Origin: Ensifer adhaerens
GTDB taxonomy: Bacteria; Pseudomonadota; Alphaproteobacteria; Rhizobiales; Rhizobiaceae
NCBI RefSeq assembly: GCF_002940685.1
Contig: NZ_PNFP01000003.1
Coordinates: 480,176 to 544,175, forward strand
Reading direction: 5' to 3'
Length of the DNA stretch: 64,000 nt
The notes below the pieces were generated by a model. The model saw only the letters and a program-made list of their open reading frames with translations, made no database searches and was not told the origin of the DNA. This document shows, piece after piece, positions 25,463 through 33,931 of the stretch. Each line of letters opens with the position of its first letter. The first letter of the stretch is position 1. Made by a program: the position numbers and the translations under genes.

Positions 25463-25816
25463 ATGGATACCACCACAGCAATCGTGGCGCTTGCCGCCCT
25501 CGCCCAAACCACCAGGCTTGAGACCTTCCGGCTTCTCGTGCGGCACGAGCCCGATGGCGTTCCCGCCGGCGAACTCGCCCGTCTCCTCGACGTGCCGCAG
25601 AACACCATGTCGGCGCACCTTGCGACGCTGTCGCGCGCAGGCCTCGTGACAAGCGAACGGCAAAGCCGTTCGATCATCTACCGGGCAGACCTTCAGGGGC
25701 TGCGGGACCTGACCCTTTTCCTGCTGAAAGACTGCTGCGGCGGCTCGGCGGAACTCTGCGCGCCGCTGATCGCAGAACTCACACCGTGCTGTGCTCCCGA
25801 GGTGAAGCTGTCATGA
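25463..25816 (+). CDS. arsR: ArsR-family arsenite-responsive repressor
   Basis: A 117-residue winged-helix regulator: VALAALAQTTRLETFRLLVRHEPDG, the recognition part VPQNTMSAHLATLSRAGLVTSERQSRSIIY, and a cysteine-rich end LLKDCCGGSAELC plus PCCAPE that would bind As(III). The C-terminal Cys-Cys...Cys layout resembles the Acidithiobacillus-type ArsR and not the CVC-type of E. coli. It is the first gene of the main ars operon and is coupled by ATGA to the acetyltransferase gene. Confidence 0.93.
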   Translation: MDTTTAIVALAALAQTTRLETFRLLVRHEPDGVPAGELARLLDVPQNTMSAHLATLSRAGLVTSERQSRSIIYRADLQGLRDLTLFLLKDCCGGSAELCAPLIAELTPCCAPEVKLS

Positions 25817-26253
25817 GCGACATCAGGCTGGAGCCAGTCCCGGGGAGCGATCAGGAACTAAAACTCGCGCTGTGGGCTTCCGGTCTTCCAACCGAAGACC
25901 TCGAAGACGCAGGGCGCTCGTTTTTCAGGGCGGTTTCTTCGGATGGCGGTACGCTTGGCTATGCTGGCATCGAGGCGTGCGGCGATGACGTGCTTCTCAG
26001 GTCGATAGTCATCTTGCCCGAGCATCGTGGCAAGGCGTTTGGCAAATCGCTGACCAGGGAAACTCTGAAGGCCGTCAATGTAAGCTCGGCAGTCTTCCTG
26101 GCGACGACCTCCGCCGCACCGTTCTTCGAAAGCCTTGGCTTCGCTGTGATCGACCGCTCGGATGTGCCGCCCGCCGTTCTCGCGACCCGTCAGCTCTCGG
26201 GCATCTGCCCGGCATCCGCAACGATCATGAAACTCAACAGACCTCCGACCTAA
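25813..26253 (+). CDS. arsN2: ArsN-type GNAT acetyltransferase
   Basis: A 146-residue GNAT protein with the acetyl-CoA loop ILPEHRGKAFGKSL (about residues 73-86) and the conserved FLATTSAAPFFESLGF segment. Proteins of this kind in ars operons are annotated ArsN2; the related ArsN1 acetylates the organoarsenical arsinothricin or related glufosinate-type compounds. The role of ArsN2 is less certain, so the assignment rests on family plus context. The ATG at 25813 overlaps the arsR stop. Confidence 0.78.
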   Translation: MSDIRLEPVPGSDQELKLALWASGLPTEDLEDAGRSFFRAVSSDGGTLGYAGIEACGDDVLLRSIVILPEHRGKAFGKSLTRETLKAVNVSSAVFLATTSAAPFFESLGFAVIDRSDVPPAVLATRQLSGICPASATIMKLNRPPT

Positions 26254-26268
26254 CCACGGAAAACAACC

Positions 26269-26796
26269 ATGACCGACAAGACCTACAACGTGCTCTTCTT
26301 GTGCACGGGCAACTCCGCTCGTTCTATTCTCGCCGAATCCATCCTCAACAACGAAGGCGGCGGACGCTTCCGCGCCTTCTCCGCGGGCAGCCAGCCCAAG
26401 GGCGAAGTCAATCCGCATGCCCTGAAGGAACTGGACGTCCTCGGCTATCCGGCGACTGGCTTCTCGTCGAAGAGCTGGGACGTCTTCGCACAACCAGGCG
26501 CGCCCGAAATGGATTTCATCTTCACCGTCTGTGACAGCGCCCACGGCGAGGCCTGCCCGGTATGGATCGGTCATCCGATGACGGCGCATTGGGGTGTCGA
26601 GGACCCCGCGGCCGTTGTCGGTTCCGAGGTCGAAATCCAGCGCGCCTTCGCGCAAGCCGCTCGCTTCCTCAAGAACCGCATCATGGCCTTCATCAGCCTG
26701 CCGCTGACGTCGATTGACCGTCTGGCGCTCGAAACGAAACTCCGCCAGATCGGCGCGATGGAAGGCACGACGGCAATCCAGGGAAAGTCCGCCTGA
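26269..26796 (+). CDS. arsC: Arsenate reductase, low-molecular-weight phosphatase (thioredoxin-linked) type
   Basis: A 175-residue LMW-PTP-fold enzyme with the P-loop CTGNSARS (Cys12, Arg18) and the redox pair VCDSAHGEAC (Cys88, Cys95), the three-cysteine arrangement of the staphylococcal pI258 ArsC that is recycled by thioredoxin. It reduces As(V) to As(III) for export by Acr3, whose gene starts on the last base of this one. A second, unrelated arsC (glutaredoxin type) follows the exporter gene, so the operon has two reductase chemistries. Confidence 0.92.
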   Translation: MTDKTYNVLFLCTGNSARSILAESILNNEGGGRFRAFSAGSQPKGEVNPHALKELDVLGYPATGFSSKSWDVFAQPGAPEMDFIFTVCDSAHGEACPVWIGHPMTAHWGVEDPAAVVGSEVEIQRAFAQAARFLKNRIMAFISLPLTSIDRLALETKLRQIGAMEGTTAIQGKSA

Positions 26797-27854
26797 TGTC
26801 TACCTTTGAGCGCTATCTCACCATCTGGGTCTTCCTCTGTATCGTCGTCGGCGTCGCCCTCGGCCATCTGATGCCCGGTGTTTTCCAGGTTATCGGCGCG
26901 GCGGACGTCGCGAAGGTGAACTTGCCCGTTGCCATCCTGATCTGGCTGATGATCATCCCGATGCTCATCAAGATCGACTTCCGTTCGCTGGCGCAGGTCA
27001 GCACCTACTGGCGCGGTATCGGCGTCACCCTGTTCATCAACTGGGCCGTCAAGCCGTTCTCCATGGCGCTGCTCGGATGGCTGTTCGTGGGCTGGCTGTT
27101 CCGTCCCTATCTGCCGGCCGATCAGATCGACTCCTATATCGCTGGCCTGATCATCCTCGCGGCAGCACCCTGTACCGCGATGGTGTTCGTCTGGAGCAAC
27201 CTGACGCGCGGCGAGCCACTGTTCACGCTCTCCCAGGTGGCACTCAACGATGCGATCATGGTGGTCGCCTTTGCGCCGATCGTTGGGCTGCTGCTCGGGC
27301 TGTCGGCGATCACCGTGCCGTGGGACACGCTCGTTCTGTCGGTCGTCCTCTATATCGTCGTCCCCGTCATCATCGCGCAGGTCCTGAGAGGGCGGCTGAC
27401 CGCCGACGGCACAACGAAGGCGCTGGACGCCATGCTGGCGAAGCTGCAGCCACTATCGCTTGTTGCCCTGCTGGCGACGCTCGTCCTCCTCTTCGGCTTC
27501 CAGGGAGAACAGATTATCGCGCAGCCGACGATCATCGCGCTGCTGGCCGTCCCCATCCTGATCCAGGTCTATTTCAACTCGGGGCTGGCCTATCTGCTGA
27601 ACCGGATGTCGGGCGAGCGCCATTGTGTTGCCGGGCCTTCGGCATTGATCGGGGCCAGCAACTTCTTCGAACTCGCGGTCGCGGCCGCCATCAGCCTGTT
27701 CGGCTTCCAGTCCGGCGCGGCACTGGCGACCGTCGTCGGCGTGCTCATCGAGGTTCCCGTGATGCTCACGGTCGTCTGGGCCGTGAACCGCAGCAAGGGC
27801 TGGTACGAGGCAGCACCCGCCGTCTCCCGGAACACCATCACCGAAAGGACATGA
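26796..27854 (+). CDS. acr3: Acr3-type arsenite efflux transporter
   Basis: A 352-residue inner-membrane protein with ten hydrophobic helices. The conserved Cys in LAAAPCTAMVFVWSNLTRGE (Cys126) and the GASNFFELAVAAAIS segment with its buried Glu mark the ACR3 family and separate it from ArsB. It exports As(III) by antiport with protons. The ATG overlaps the last base of the arsC stop. It lies between the two arsenate reductase genes. Confidence 0.95.
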   Translation: MSTFERYLTIWVFLCIVVGVALGHLMPGVFQVIGAADVAKVNLPVAILIWLMIIPMLIKIDFRSLAQVSTYWRGIGVTLFINWAVKPFSMALLGWLFVGWLFRPYLPADQIDSYIAGLIILAAAPCTAMVFVWSNLTRGEPLFTLSQVALNDAIMVVAFAPIVGLLLGLSAITVPWDTLVLSVVLYIVVPVIIAQVLRGRLTADGTTKALDAMLAKLQPLSLVALLATLVLLFGFQGEQIIAQPTIIALLAVPILIQVYFNSGLAYLLNRMSGERHCVAGPSALIGASNFFELAVAAAISLFGFQSGAALATVVGVLIEVPVMLTVVWAVNRSKGWYEAAPAVSRNTITERT

Positions 27855-27856
27855 CA

Positions 27857-28279
27857 ATGAACGTCACCATCTATCACAACCCGGCCTGCGGCACGTCCCG
27901 CAACACTTTGGAAATGATCCGCGCAGCCGGGATCGAACCTGATGTCATCGAGTATCTCAAGTCGCCACCGTCGCGCGACGAGTTGGCAAGAATGATCTCC
28001 GATGCCGGGCTGACCGTCCGACAGGCGATCCGCGAGAAGGGCACGCCTTACACGGAGCTGGGTCTCGATGACCCGAAGCTGACGGACGACCAGTTGCTTG
28101 ACGCCATGCTGAAGGACCCGATCCTCATCAACCGTCCGTTCGTCGTCACGCCGCTCGGCACCAGGCTTGCTCGACCCTCCGAGGCAGTGCTCGACATCCT
28201 GCCGGATGCCTTCAAGGGGGCCTTCTTCAAGGAAGATGGCGAGCAAGTTCTCGATCAGGAGGGTAAGCGCGTTGTCTGA
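27857..28279 (+). CDS. arsC: Arsenate reductase, glutaredoxin-dependent type
   Basis: A 140-residue thioredoxin-fold ArsC of the E. coli R773 class: [16 protein letters not shown] with the catalytic Cys11, followed by [19 protein letters not shown], which holds the arginines that position arsenate. It uses glutathione/glutaredoxin. The ATG at 27857 has AGGA 7 bases upstream; an ATG at 27851 overlapping the Acr3 stop is too close to that site. The coding end overlaps the arsH start by 8 bases. Confidence 0.93.
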   Translation: MNVTIYHNPACGTSRNTLEMIRAAGIEPDVIEYLKSPPSRDELARMISDAGLTVRQAIREKGTPYTELGLDDPKLTDDQLLDAMLKDPILINRPFVVTPLGTRLARPSEAVLDILPDAFKGAFFKEDGEQVLDQEGKRVV

Positions 28280-28982
28280 GACATTCCCCGCCTTGCAGGA
28301 GCGGCATCTTCGCCAAACTGACCTCGACGCGTTGCGTCCAGCGTTTTCGACGCACAAGCCGCGCATCCTGATCCTCTACGGCTCGCTCCGGGAGGTCTCC
28401 TACAGCCGGCTGCTCGCGCACGAAGCCAGGCGTCTGCTCGAGCGGTTGGGGTGCGAGGTGCGGATGTTCGATCCGAAAGGATTGCCGCTTCCCGACGAGG
28501 CCCCGGTCAGCCATCCGAAAGTGCAGGAGCTGCGCGACCTGTCGCAATGGTCGGAGGGTCAGGTCTGGGTCAGCCCTGAGCGCCACGGTGCGATGACGGG
28601 CATCATGAAGGCCCAGATCGACTGGATTCCCCTATCGCTCGGATCGATCCGTCCGACTCAAGGCAAGACGCTGGCGATCATGGAAGTCTCCGGTGGCAGC
28701 CAGTCCTTCAACGCCCTGAACCAGATGCGCGTGCTCGGCCGCTGGATGCGGATGATCACGATCCCGAACCAGTCGTCCGTCGCCAAGGCCTACCAAGAAT
28801 TCGACGCCGACGGCAGGATGAAACCGTCGTCCTACTACGACCGCGTCGTGGACGTCTGCGAGGAGCTGGTGAAGTTCACGCTGCTGACACGGGACGTCTC
28901 GGCCCACCTGACGGACCGCTACAGCGAACGGAAGGAACAAGCGGCCGAGTTGGAGAAGCGGGTGTCACTGAGGACGATTTAG
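28272..28982 (+). CDS. arsH: ArsH-type NADPH-dependent FMN organoarsenical oxidase
   Basis: A 236-residue flavoprotein with the FMN-binding [18 protein letters not shown] and the ArsH-specific [24 protein letters not shown] and [21 protein letters not shown]. ArsH oxidises trivalent methyl- and aryl-arsenicals to the less toxic pentavalent forms. The start is a TTG at 28272: AGGAGGG lies 8 bases upstream inside arsC, and no ATG fits; a longer in-frame version would overlap arsC heavily. Last gene of the main ars operon. Confidence 0.92.
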   Translation: MSETFPALQERHLRQTDLDALRPAFSTHKPRILILYGSLREVSYSRLLAHEARRLLERLGCEVRMFDPKGLPLPDEAPVSHPKVQELRDLSQWSEGQVWVSPERHGAMTGIMKAQIDWIPLSLGSIRPTQGKTLAIMEVSGGSQSFNALNQMRVLGRWMRMITIPNQSSVAKAYQEFDADGRMKPSSYYDRVVDVCEELVKFTLLTRDVSAHLTDRYSERKEQAAELEKRVSLRTI

Positions 28983-29130
28983 TCAAACGCCATCGGCAAA
29001 GTTCCGATAGCGGTCATCTTGCAATCGCAACGGCCGCTATTTGGCCATAAGCGAACCAACGCCTTGTCCGCTTATGGCGGCCCATTGCAGCCTTTCGAAA
29101 GACTGACCTAGCGCGCATGACGCAAAAACT

Positions 29131-29448
29131 ATGCACGAGGCGATATTTCCAATAGGCTATTCAGCAATGGATGACGGGCGTCACCTGAAAGCATCCATTG
29201 CCGAGGCACAAAGAGTGACGATACAGCTTCGATCAACCCTCACCTGTCCGAATTGCGGCCAGCGGGCTACGGAAACGATGCCCACCGACGCCTGTCAGTT
29301 CTTCTATGATTGCAACGGATGCGGCACGATGCTCCGGCCAAAATCCGGGGACTGCTGTGTGTTCTGTTCCTTTGGCGACGTGCCTTGCCCGCCAATCCAG
29401 GAGGCCAAACATAACAACGGAGCCGCAAGGTGCTGCGTCGGTTCCTAA
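29131..29448 (+). CDS. Small cysteine-rich protein with GDCCVFCSFG motif
   Basis: A protein of up to 105 residues with a CPNCGQ zinc-ribbon half, CNGCG, then GDCCVFCSFGDVPCPPIQ. This last motif is shared by a group of uncharacterised bacterial proteins often found in metal-resistance regions (from memory, not searched). Nine or more cysteines suggest metal or metalloid binding. The start is uncertain: ATG at 29131 or at 29167. It lies 148 bases after arsH in the same direction. Function unknown. Confidence 0.7.
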   Translation: MHEAIFPIGYSAMDDGRHLKASIAEAQRVTIQLRSTLTCPNCGQRATETMPTDACQFFYDCNGCGTMLRPKSGDCCVFCSFGDVPCPPIQEAKHNNGAARCCVGS

Positions 29449-29555
29449 CGTGGGGTGAGAGGCAAGGCTGACGTCCGTATTGGGCTATGCCGGCGCATTT
29501 CGGCCGAAAGACATGCGCCCACGCTGCACCCTCAAGGACGCCGAGGAGTTCCACG

Positions 29556-29747
29556 ATGAGCGAAGACGCCTTCAACATGTCGATCCGCAAGTTCCTGAAG
29601 GAAGTCGGTGTCACCTCGCAGCGCAAGATCGAAGAGGCGGTGCGCGAGTGGCAGTTCGGCGGCAAGAAGCTGAAGGTCCGCATGACGCTGACGGCAGAGG
29701 GCACGGATCTCAACCACGTGGTGAACGGTGAAATCGAACTTCCATAG
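29556..29747 (+). CDS. DUF6494-like small protein
   Basis: A 63-residue protein beginning MSEDAFNMSIRKFLKEVGVTSQ, which I recognise as the DUF6494 type. It is compact, charged and has no cysteine, signal or membrane segment. GAGGAG 8 bases before the ATG at 29556 decides the start. It lies in the small-gene stretch after the ars operon. Function unknown. Confidence 0.75.
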   Translation: MSEDAFNMSIRKFLKEVGVTSQRKIEEAVREWQFGGKKLKVRMTLTAEGTDLNHVVNGEIELP

Positions 29748-29775
29748 GTCTGACGAAGCATAGATCGAAACGACC

Positions 29776-29943
29776 ATGCCGATACTTATCAATAAGACCA
29801 AGATCGGTCAGGCATCGCGCCCGCACTGGGGCGGAAGCTTCAAACTTCCCACCGAGCCAAGCCTACAGCCCGCGCATTACTGCCCCAAGGTCGCTCTCGA
29901 CGAGCGCGACGTTGATCCGACGGACTTCGCGTGCGCGACATGA
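29776..29943 (+). CDS. Possible 55-residue hypothetical protein
   Basis: An ATG-initiated frame of 55 codons beginning MPILINKTKIGQASRPHWGG and ending TDFACAT. Codon choice resembles the neighbours, and the spacing fits the small-gene run (28 bases after the DUF6494 stop). No ribosome site is strong (GAAACGACC), and no family is recognised, so it could be chance. Confidence 0.35.
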   Translation: MPILINKTKIGQASRPHWGGSFKLPTEPSLQPAHYCPKVALDERDVDPTDFACAT

Positions 29944-30000
29944 GCACAACACCTGGCATCCGCACGCCGCCACAATAAATGAGCTACATCGAGGGAGGCA

Positions 30001-30774
30001 ATGATGCGGAAGAGTGCGCCGGATTTCAGCCTTGAGGGCAAGGTGACTTTGGTGACGGGCGCGAGCCGTGGCATTGGACGTGCTTGCGCACTTGCCTGTG
30101 CTGCAGCAGGCTCAGATATTGTCTTGGGGGTCCGCGATGTCGCAGCGTCAGCGGGCCTGATCGCCGAGCTCGAGGGCGCGGGGCGAAAGATCCTCCCTGT
30201 CGAACTGGACATTCCCAACAAGGCCCACATCGCACAAGCCGTCGACGCGGCTCTTGCTGCATTCGGTCGGATCGACGTCCTCGTCAACAATGTCGGCGTG
30301 GCTCCGGGCAATCTCGCGGAACTCGTTGAGGAGAAGGACCTTGACGAGATACTCGATGTCAACATCAAGGGCACCTTCCTGATGACACAAGCAGTAGGCC
30401 GTCACATGATCGCGCGAAATGGTGGCCGGATCATCAGTATCAGCTCACAGGCCGGTACGGTCGCACTGCGCGGAGAGGCAATCTATTGCATGAGCAAGGC
30501 GGCAATTAATCACCTCACGCGCTGCCTTGCAGCCGAATGGGCACGCTATAATGTCACCGTAAACACCGTATCGCCGACGTTCATCCACACGGATGGTACA
30601 GCACCGTTTCTATCCGATGCCAAAAATCGCAAAGCGACGGTCGATCACATTCCACTCGGTCGGATCGGGGAAACCGATGATGTGGTGGGTGCCGTAGTCT
30701 TCCTTGCATCGCCGGCTGCGAGCCTGATCACCGGCGCGAACCTGCTGGTGGACGGCGGATGGTCCATCGCCTGA
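30001..30774 (+). CDS. Short-chain dehydrogenase/reductase
   Basis: A 257-residue classical SDR: cofactor motif TGASRGIG (residues 19-26), NNVGVAPGN, catalytic Ser in ISISSQAG, Tyr162 and Lys166 in YCMSK, and a C-terminal GANLLVDGGW that is FabG-like. The substrate is unknown. GGGAGG precedes the start; ATGATG gives two possible first codons. It converges with the MFS gene 28 bases away. Co-location with ars genes does not by itself imply arsenic metabolism. Confidence 0.88.
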   Translation: MMRKSAPDFSLEGKVTLVTGASRGIGRACALACAAAGSDIVLGVRDVAASAGLIAELEGAGRKILPVELDIPNKAHIAQAVDAALAAFGRIDVLVNNVGVAPGNLAELVEEKDLDEILDVNIKGTFLMTQAVGRHMIARNGGRIISISSQAGTVALRGEAIYCMSKAAINHLTRCLAAEWARYNVTVNTVSPTFIHTDGTAPFLSDAKNRKATVDHIPLGRIGETDDVVGAVVFLASPAASLITGANLLVDGGWSIA

Positions 30775-30802
30775 GGCCACGGGGCCGAACGTTCGTCCGT
30801 CA

Positions 30803-32002
30803 TCAGGCAACGCTGTCGCGGCGCACCGATGAGGCGACAGCGACGAACGCCAGGATTCCAAGCGTACCCAGCGCGGCGATCACGAAAAGCGAGATGGTTG
30901 TCCCGAAGTGGCTCATAGCGGCCGCGAACGCAAACGGGGCAGCCGCGCCAGTCGCCAACCTTGCCGCAGCCATTTTGCCCGTGATCGCGCCGTAGCCAGC
31001 GGACCCGAAGAGATAGAGCGGCAAGCTCCCCTGAGCGATGCTGTTGATCCCTGATCCGAGGCCAAGACAGATGGCGAAAGCCACGGCACCTGGCAGCCAA
31101 TCACCCGACATCCCGAGTATCACCGCACCAACGACCATCAACGCCGCGGACACTATCGCAAGCGCGGGCGGCGACAGGCTCTTTCCGAAGACCATGTTGA
31201 TCAGGCGGCTCATGACCTGTGCCGGACCGAACAGGGAACCGATCACGACCGCCGCACTGCCGAGTCCGATCGCGCCGAGCATCGGCACCATGTGGGCAAG
31301 GATGGCGGCGAGAGTGAAGCCCGAAAGGGAGAAGGCAAGGGAGACCAGCAGCATGCCGCGGCGACGCGCCTGTGGCTCAAGAGCGCCGACGACGACCTCG
31401 CGGGTTCTTGTCTCGTCCGTCTTGGAGCCCATTCTTCCGTCACGCATGATCCAGTAATGTAGGGGCATGCAGACGAGAAGGTTCAGGGCGGCGAACACCA
31501 GATAGATTTCCCGCCAGGACAGGTATCCGGTCAGTGTCGCGGCGATCGGCCAGAAGATTGTGGAGGCAAAGCCGCCGATGAGCGTGAGGTAGGTGATGCT
31601 GCGAGAGGCGGACCGAGGTTCGCTTTCGACCAGTGTGGCGAAGGCTGCCTGGTACTGGACCATCCCGGAGGACACCTCGAGCAAGACAATCGCAAGGGCG
31701 AAGAGCGAGACGGATGGCGACCATGCACAGAGTGCCAAGGTGAACGCCGCAAGTGCCGATCCCAGCGTCATCACCGTCGCCGCGCCGATCTTGTCCATGT
31801 ACCTGCCGATGAAGGGAGCCGACAGGCCGCCGATGAACAGGGAGACCGAGAAGATGGCGAAGACCCGTTCCAGGCTGATGCCGAGGTCTTTGGCCATTCC
31901 GGGGGCGAGGATGCTGAAGGAGTAGTAGAGGGTGCCGTAGCCGATGATCTGCGTGACACCGAGAGCGGAGACGGTGCCCGCCGGAACCTTGATCGTATGC
32001 AA
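30803..32002 (-). CDS. MFS transporter linked to arsR (ArsK-like candidate)
   Basis: A 399-residue major-facilitator protein with about twelve hydrophobic helices, and the A-like loop FIGRYMDKIGAATVM between helices 2 and 3. It lies 19 bases downstream of an arsR gene in the same direction, the arrangement described for ArsK, an MFS exporter of As(III), Sb(III) and organoarsenicals in Agrobacterium. The start is a TTG at 32002 with AAGGA about 8 bases upstream; a longer frame from 32089 would lie inside arsR and is rejected. The substrate is inferred only from context. Confidence 0.8.
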   Translation of the reverse strand: MHTIKVPAGTVSALGVTQIIGYGTLYYSFSILAPGMAKDLGISLERVFAIFSVSLFIGGLSAPFIGRYMDKIGAATVMTLGSALAAFTLALCAWSPSVSLFALAIVLLEVSSGMVQYQAAFATLVESEPRSASRSITYLTLIGGFASTIFWPIAATLTGYLSWREIYLVFAALNLLVCMPLHYWIMRDGRMGSKTDETRTREVVVGALEPQARRRGMLLVSLAFSLSGFTLAAILAHMVPMLGAIGLGSAAVVIGSLFGPAQVMSRLINMVFGKSLSPPALAIVSAALMVVGAVILGMSGDWLPGAVAFAICLGLGSGINSIAQGSLPLYLFGSAGYGAITGKMAAARLATGAAAPFAFAAAMSHFGTTISLFVIAALGTLGILAFVAVASSVRRDSVA

Positions 32003-32021
32003 TGACGTGTTCCTTGACGGC

Positions 32022-32363
32022 CTATGCTTCGCTTGAACAGCAACTGGCGGATCGCACGACGGACCCACGAATGCCGGGATGTCCCGCACAGCAGTCTTCC
32101 ATCAGGAACGTCACGAGGTCGGCCAGTGTGTCGTAGCTTGCGCTGTAGACGATCGAGCGCGACTCCCGGCGCTGGGCAATGAGACCTGAGCGCTCGAGTT
32201 CCTTGAGGTGGAACGAGACGTTCGATGGAGAGACGCCCATGCGTTCCGCAATCGCGCCGGCGGCCAGACCTTCAGGGCCGGCGACGACCAGGGTCCTTAC
32301 GATGGACAGCCGGGTCTCCTGCGAAAGCGCGGCGAAGGAAGAGAGGGCTTGACGATCATCCAT
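32022..32363 (-). CDS. Second ArsR-family repressor
   Basis: A 113-residue winged-helix repressor: FAALSQETRLSIVRTLVVAGPEG, recognition region VSPSNVSFHLKELERSGLIAQRRESRSIVY, and a Cys-rich end FLMEDCCAGHP...SASCCSSEA. The Cys pairs at the C-terminus mirror those of the arsR at 25463. Its start codon abuts an inverted repeat that also lies just upstream of the divergent DUF6428 gene, so it probably represses both its own unit (with the MFS gene) and DUF6428. Confidence 0.92.
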   Translation of the reverse strand: MDDRQALSSFAALSQETRLSIVRTLVVAGPEGLAAGAIAERMGVSPSNVSFHLKELERSGLIAQRRESRSIVYSASYDTLADLVTFLMEDCCAGHPGIRGSVVRSASCCSSEA

Positions 32364-32391
32364 ATTTCAATAATCCTTGAATCATTGAAAT
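32364..32391. promoter_or_regulatory. ArsR-type operator between arsR2 and the DUF6428 gene
   Basis: ATTTCAATAAT and ATCATTGAAAT are near-perfect 11-bp arms (10 of 11 pair) separated by CCTTGA. This is the ATTGAA-type dyad bound by many ArsR proteins. It starts at the base next to the arsR2 ATG and ends 15 bases before the divergent ATG, so one bound dimer could block both directions. Confidence 0.7.
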
Positions 32392-32406
32392 TGAGGATAG
32401 CCGCAA

Positions 32407-32916
32407 ATGAGCACGATCGACAATAGCCAATCCGACAAAACCGATATCTCGCTCGGGGCGTTGCTCGGCAGAGCCGCAGAGACACCGGACCTGCCCTTGG
32501 TTTTCCTGTATGACGGAAAGCGCGTGAAGCCGGGCTATCACGTGACAGAGGTCAAAGCTGGCCAGTTCTCCGCGCTTGATTGCGGAGCAAATCCGGAAGT
32601 CTGGTCGGAAATCTTCGTGCAGCTTTGGGATGTCGAGGAGGGCGAGCGGACCCATATGACGGCCGGAAAATTCTCGGCCATCGTCCGCAAGGTTTCCGAA
32701 CACGTCCGCCTCGACGGCTCCGCCAAGCTTACCTTCGAAGTCAGCGATGGCGTCCGCCCGATGCAGTTGTTCTGCGCGAACGCTCCTGTCGCGGAAGACG
32801 GCGCTCTCCACGTAGCGTTGACGCCACGGCCCGCGAGCTGCAAGCCTCGGGACCGCTGGCTGGCTGAACATAAGTCCAATAAATCGCGGTGCTGCGGGAG
32901 TGCTGCGGCTAAATGA
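32407..32916 (+). CDS. DUF6428-family protein in the ars segment
   Basis: A 169-residue soluble protein, recognised as the DUF6428 type from LVFLYDGKRVKPGYHVTEVKAGQFSALDCG and the central VQLWDVEEGERTHMTAGKF. The C-terminus ends KSRCCGSAAAK, with a vicinal cysteine pair that could bind As(III). The TGAGGA site 10 bases before the ATG gives the start. It is divergent from arsR2 over a shared operator. The biochemical function is not known; an arsenite-regulated accessory protein is the simplest inference. Confidence 0.78.
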   Translation: MSTIDNSQSDKTDISLGALLGRAAETPDLPLVFLYDGKRVKPGYHVTEVKAGQFSALDCGANPEVWSEIFVQLWDVEEGERTHMTAGKFSAIVRKVSEHVRLDGSAKLTFEVSDGVRPMQLFCANAPVAEDGALHVALTPRPASCKPRDRWLAEHKSNKSRCCGSAAAK

Positions 32917-33391
32917 TTGAGGCGCGTTACGGCCGAGCACCCAATCCCTCGCCTTGATGGGAATCGAACCCTCGACCCACCTACACAGCGCCTCCTGGTT
33001 GCCAATTGATGAAGGCACACACGTGCTAGATCTCTTCAGCGATGCATGCCGAACCACGGCCTTGTAATCGGGGTAGAACGCAGGACGAACTGGTTGGTAT
33101 AGACGCTCAACGTAGCCAGCGACCAAGCAATGAAGACAACAGTATGAACCGTCTGGCAATAATTCCTGGCTGCGCAGAATCGGCGACCTTAGTTTGAGCG
33201 ATCAGTCCGGCCCCAAAAGACTGGCCCTGGTCTTTTTTTGCTTTCCGGGAGACCCGGCATCACCCAAGCAATGACGGAAAAATAACCATCAGTGTCGAGA
33301 TTCAGCGGTGAGCAAGTAACCGGCACCTGAATTTCAGACTTCCTAAACTGAGCATTGCGTATGCCGTCAGCACATAGTTCGAGGGCGGTTA
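32917..33391. other. Gap with a tRNA T-arm-like repeat and no supported gene
   Basis: The gap carries one copy of the T-arm-like repeat at about 32945-32980 and then AT-richer sequence toward 33391. No frame has a recognisable product. The base composition falls from about 33240 on, which is unlike the flanking ars genes. Confidence 0.5.
32945..32980 (-). repeat. tRNA T-arm-like dispersed repeat, copy i
   Basis: On the minus strand: GTCGAGGGTTCGATTCCCAT then CAAGGCGAGGGATTGG. GGTTCGATTCC is T-loop-like, but no acceptor, anticodon or D arm can be built around it. The 3' block TCAAGGCGAGG recurs at 35001, 42861, 51370 and 52534. Confidence 0.6.
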
Positions 33392-33931
33392 ATGTTTGTT
33401 TTAGTTAAGAAATATCTTTTGGGAAGCTTTCCAAAATTCCTTAAAGGCGAATGGTCAAGCATGAGCCTTCTGGACAAGTTGGACGTTGGCGCGCGGATTT
33501 GCGGCGCCCTTGGCATCGTAACCGTCGCCATGTCTCCAGAGTTGGAAGTCCTAACCGAGATTAGGAATCGGCTTGGGCCCGAGGTGCAGAAATTCGACGC
33601 CATCTATGTCAGCAAGGCGACGCGGGAAGGAGATGCGATTGCGATCAACCTTAAGAAGGTGCGCACCGCAAACACACTGCAGTACCAGCTTTGGATGTGC
33701 GCTGGCCAGGAGAACCGCAACATGGTGTTCTTTGGCGAGGGGTTCATGGGTCGGGAAGAAACAGACAATACATTGCGCGTCTCGCTCGCCGATACGCCTT
33801 CTCACGTTCTTCTCAAGGTCACCGCTGGAGATCTCGAATATGTTCGCCACGAGGAGTGGGATCTCTATCGATCCGTAAAAGAAAGCGACACCAAAGTCAT
33901 TCAGGGCGACGCCAATTGCGGGGAAGTATAA
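33392..33931 (+). CDS. Hypothetical protein, first gene of an AT-rich two-gene unit
   Basis: A soluble-looking protein of up to 179 residues with no signal peptide (from 33461, MSLLDKLDVGARICG, a weak hydrophobic start). The body is mixed alpha/beta (QLWMCAGQENRNMVFFGEGFMGREE, SHVLLKVTAGDLEYVRHEEWDLY). I do not recognise the family. Start at 33392 is favoured by GAGGGCGG upstream. Its stop overlaps the ATG of the thioredoxin-fold gene by one base, so the two products probably work together. The surrounding DNA is AT-richer than the window average. Confidence 0.65.
   Translation: MFVLVKKYLLGSFPKFLKGEWSSMSLLDKLDVGARICGALGIVTVAMSPELEVLTEIRNRLGPEVQKFDAIYVSKATREGDAIAINLKKVRTANTLQYQLWMCAGQENRNMVFFGEGFMGREETDNTLRVSLADTPSHVLLKVTAGDLEYVRHEEWDLYRSVKESDTKVIQGDANCGEV

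Noticed and set aside
32003..32089. Longer N-terminus for the MFS protein
   Set aside because: It would lie inside arsR and has no ribosome site or hydrophobic match; the TTG at 32002 with AAGGA fits better.
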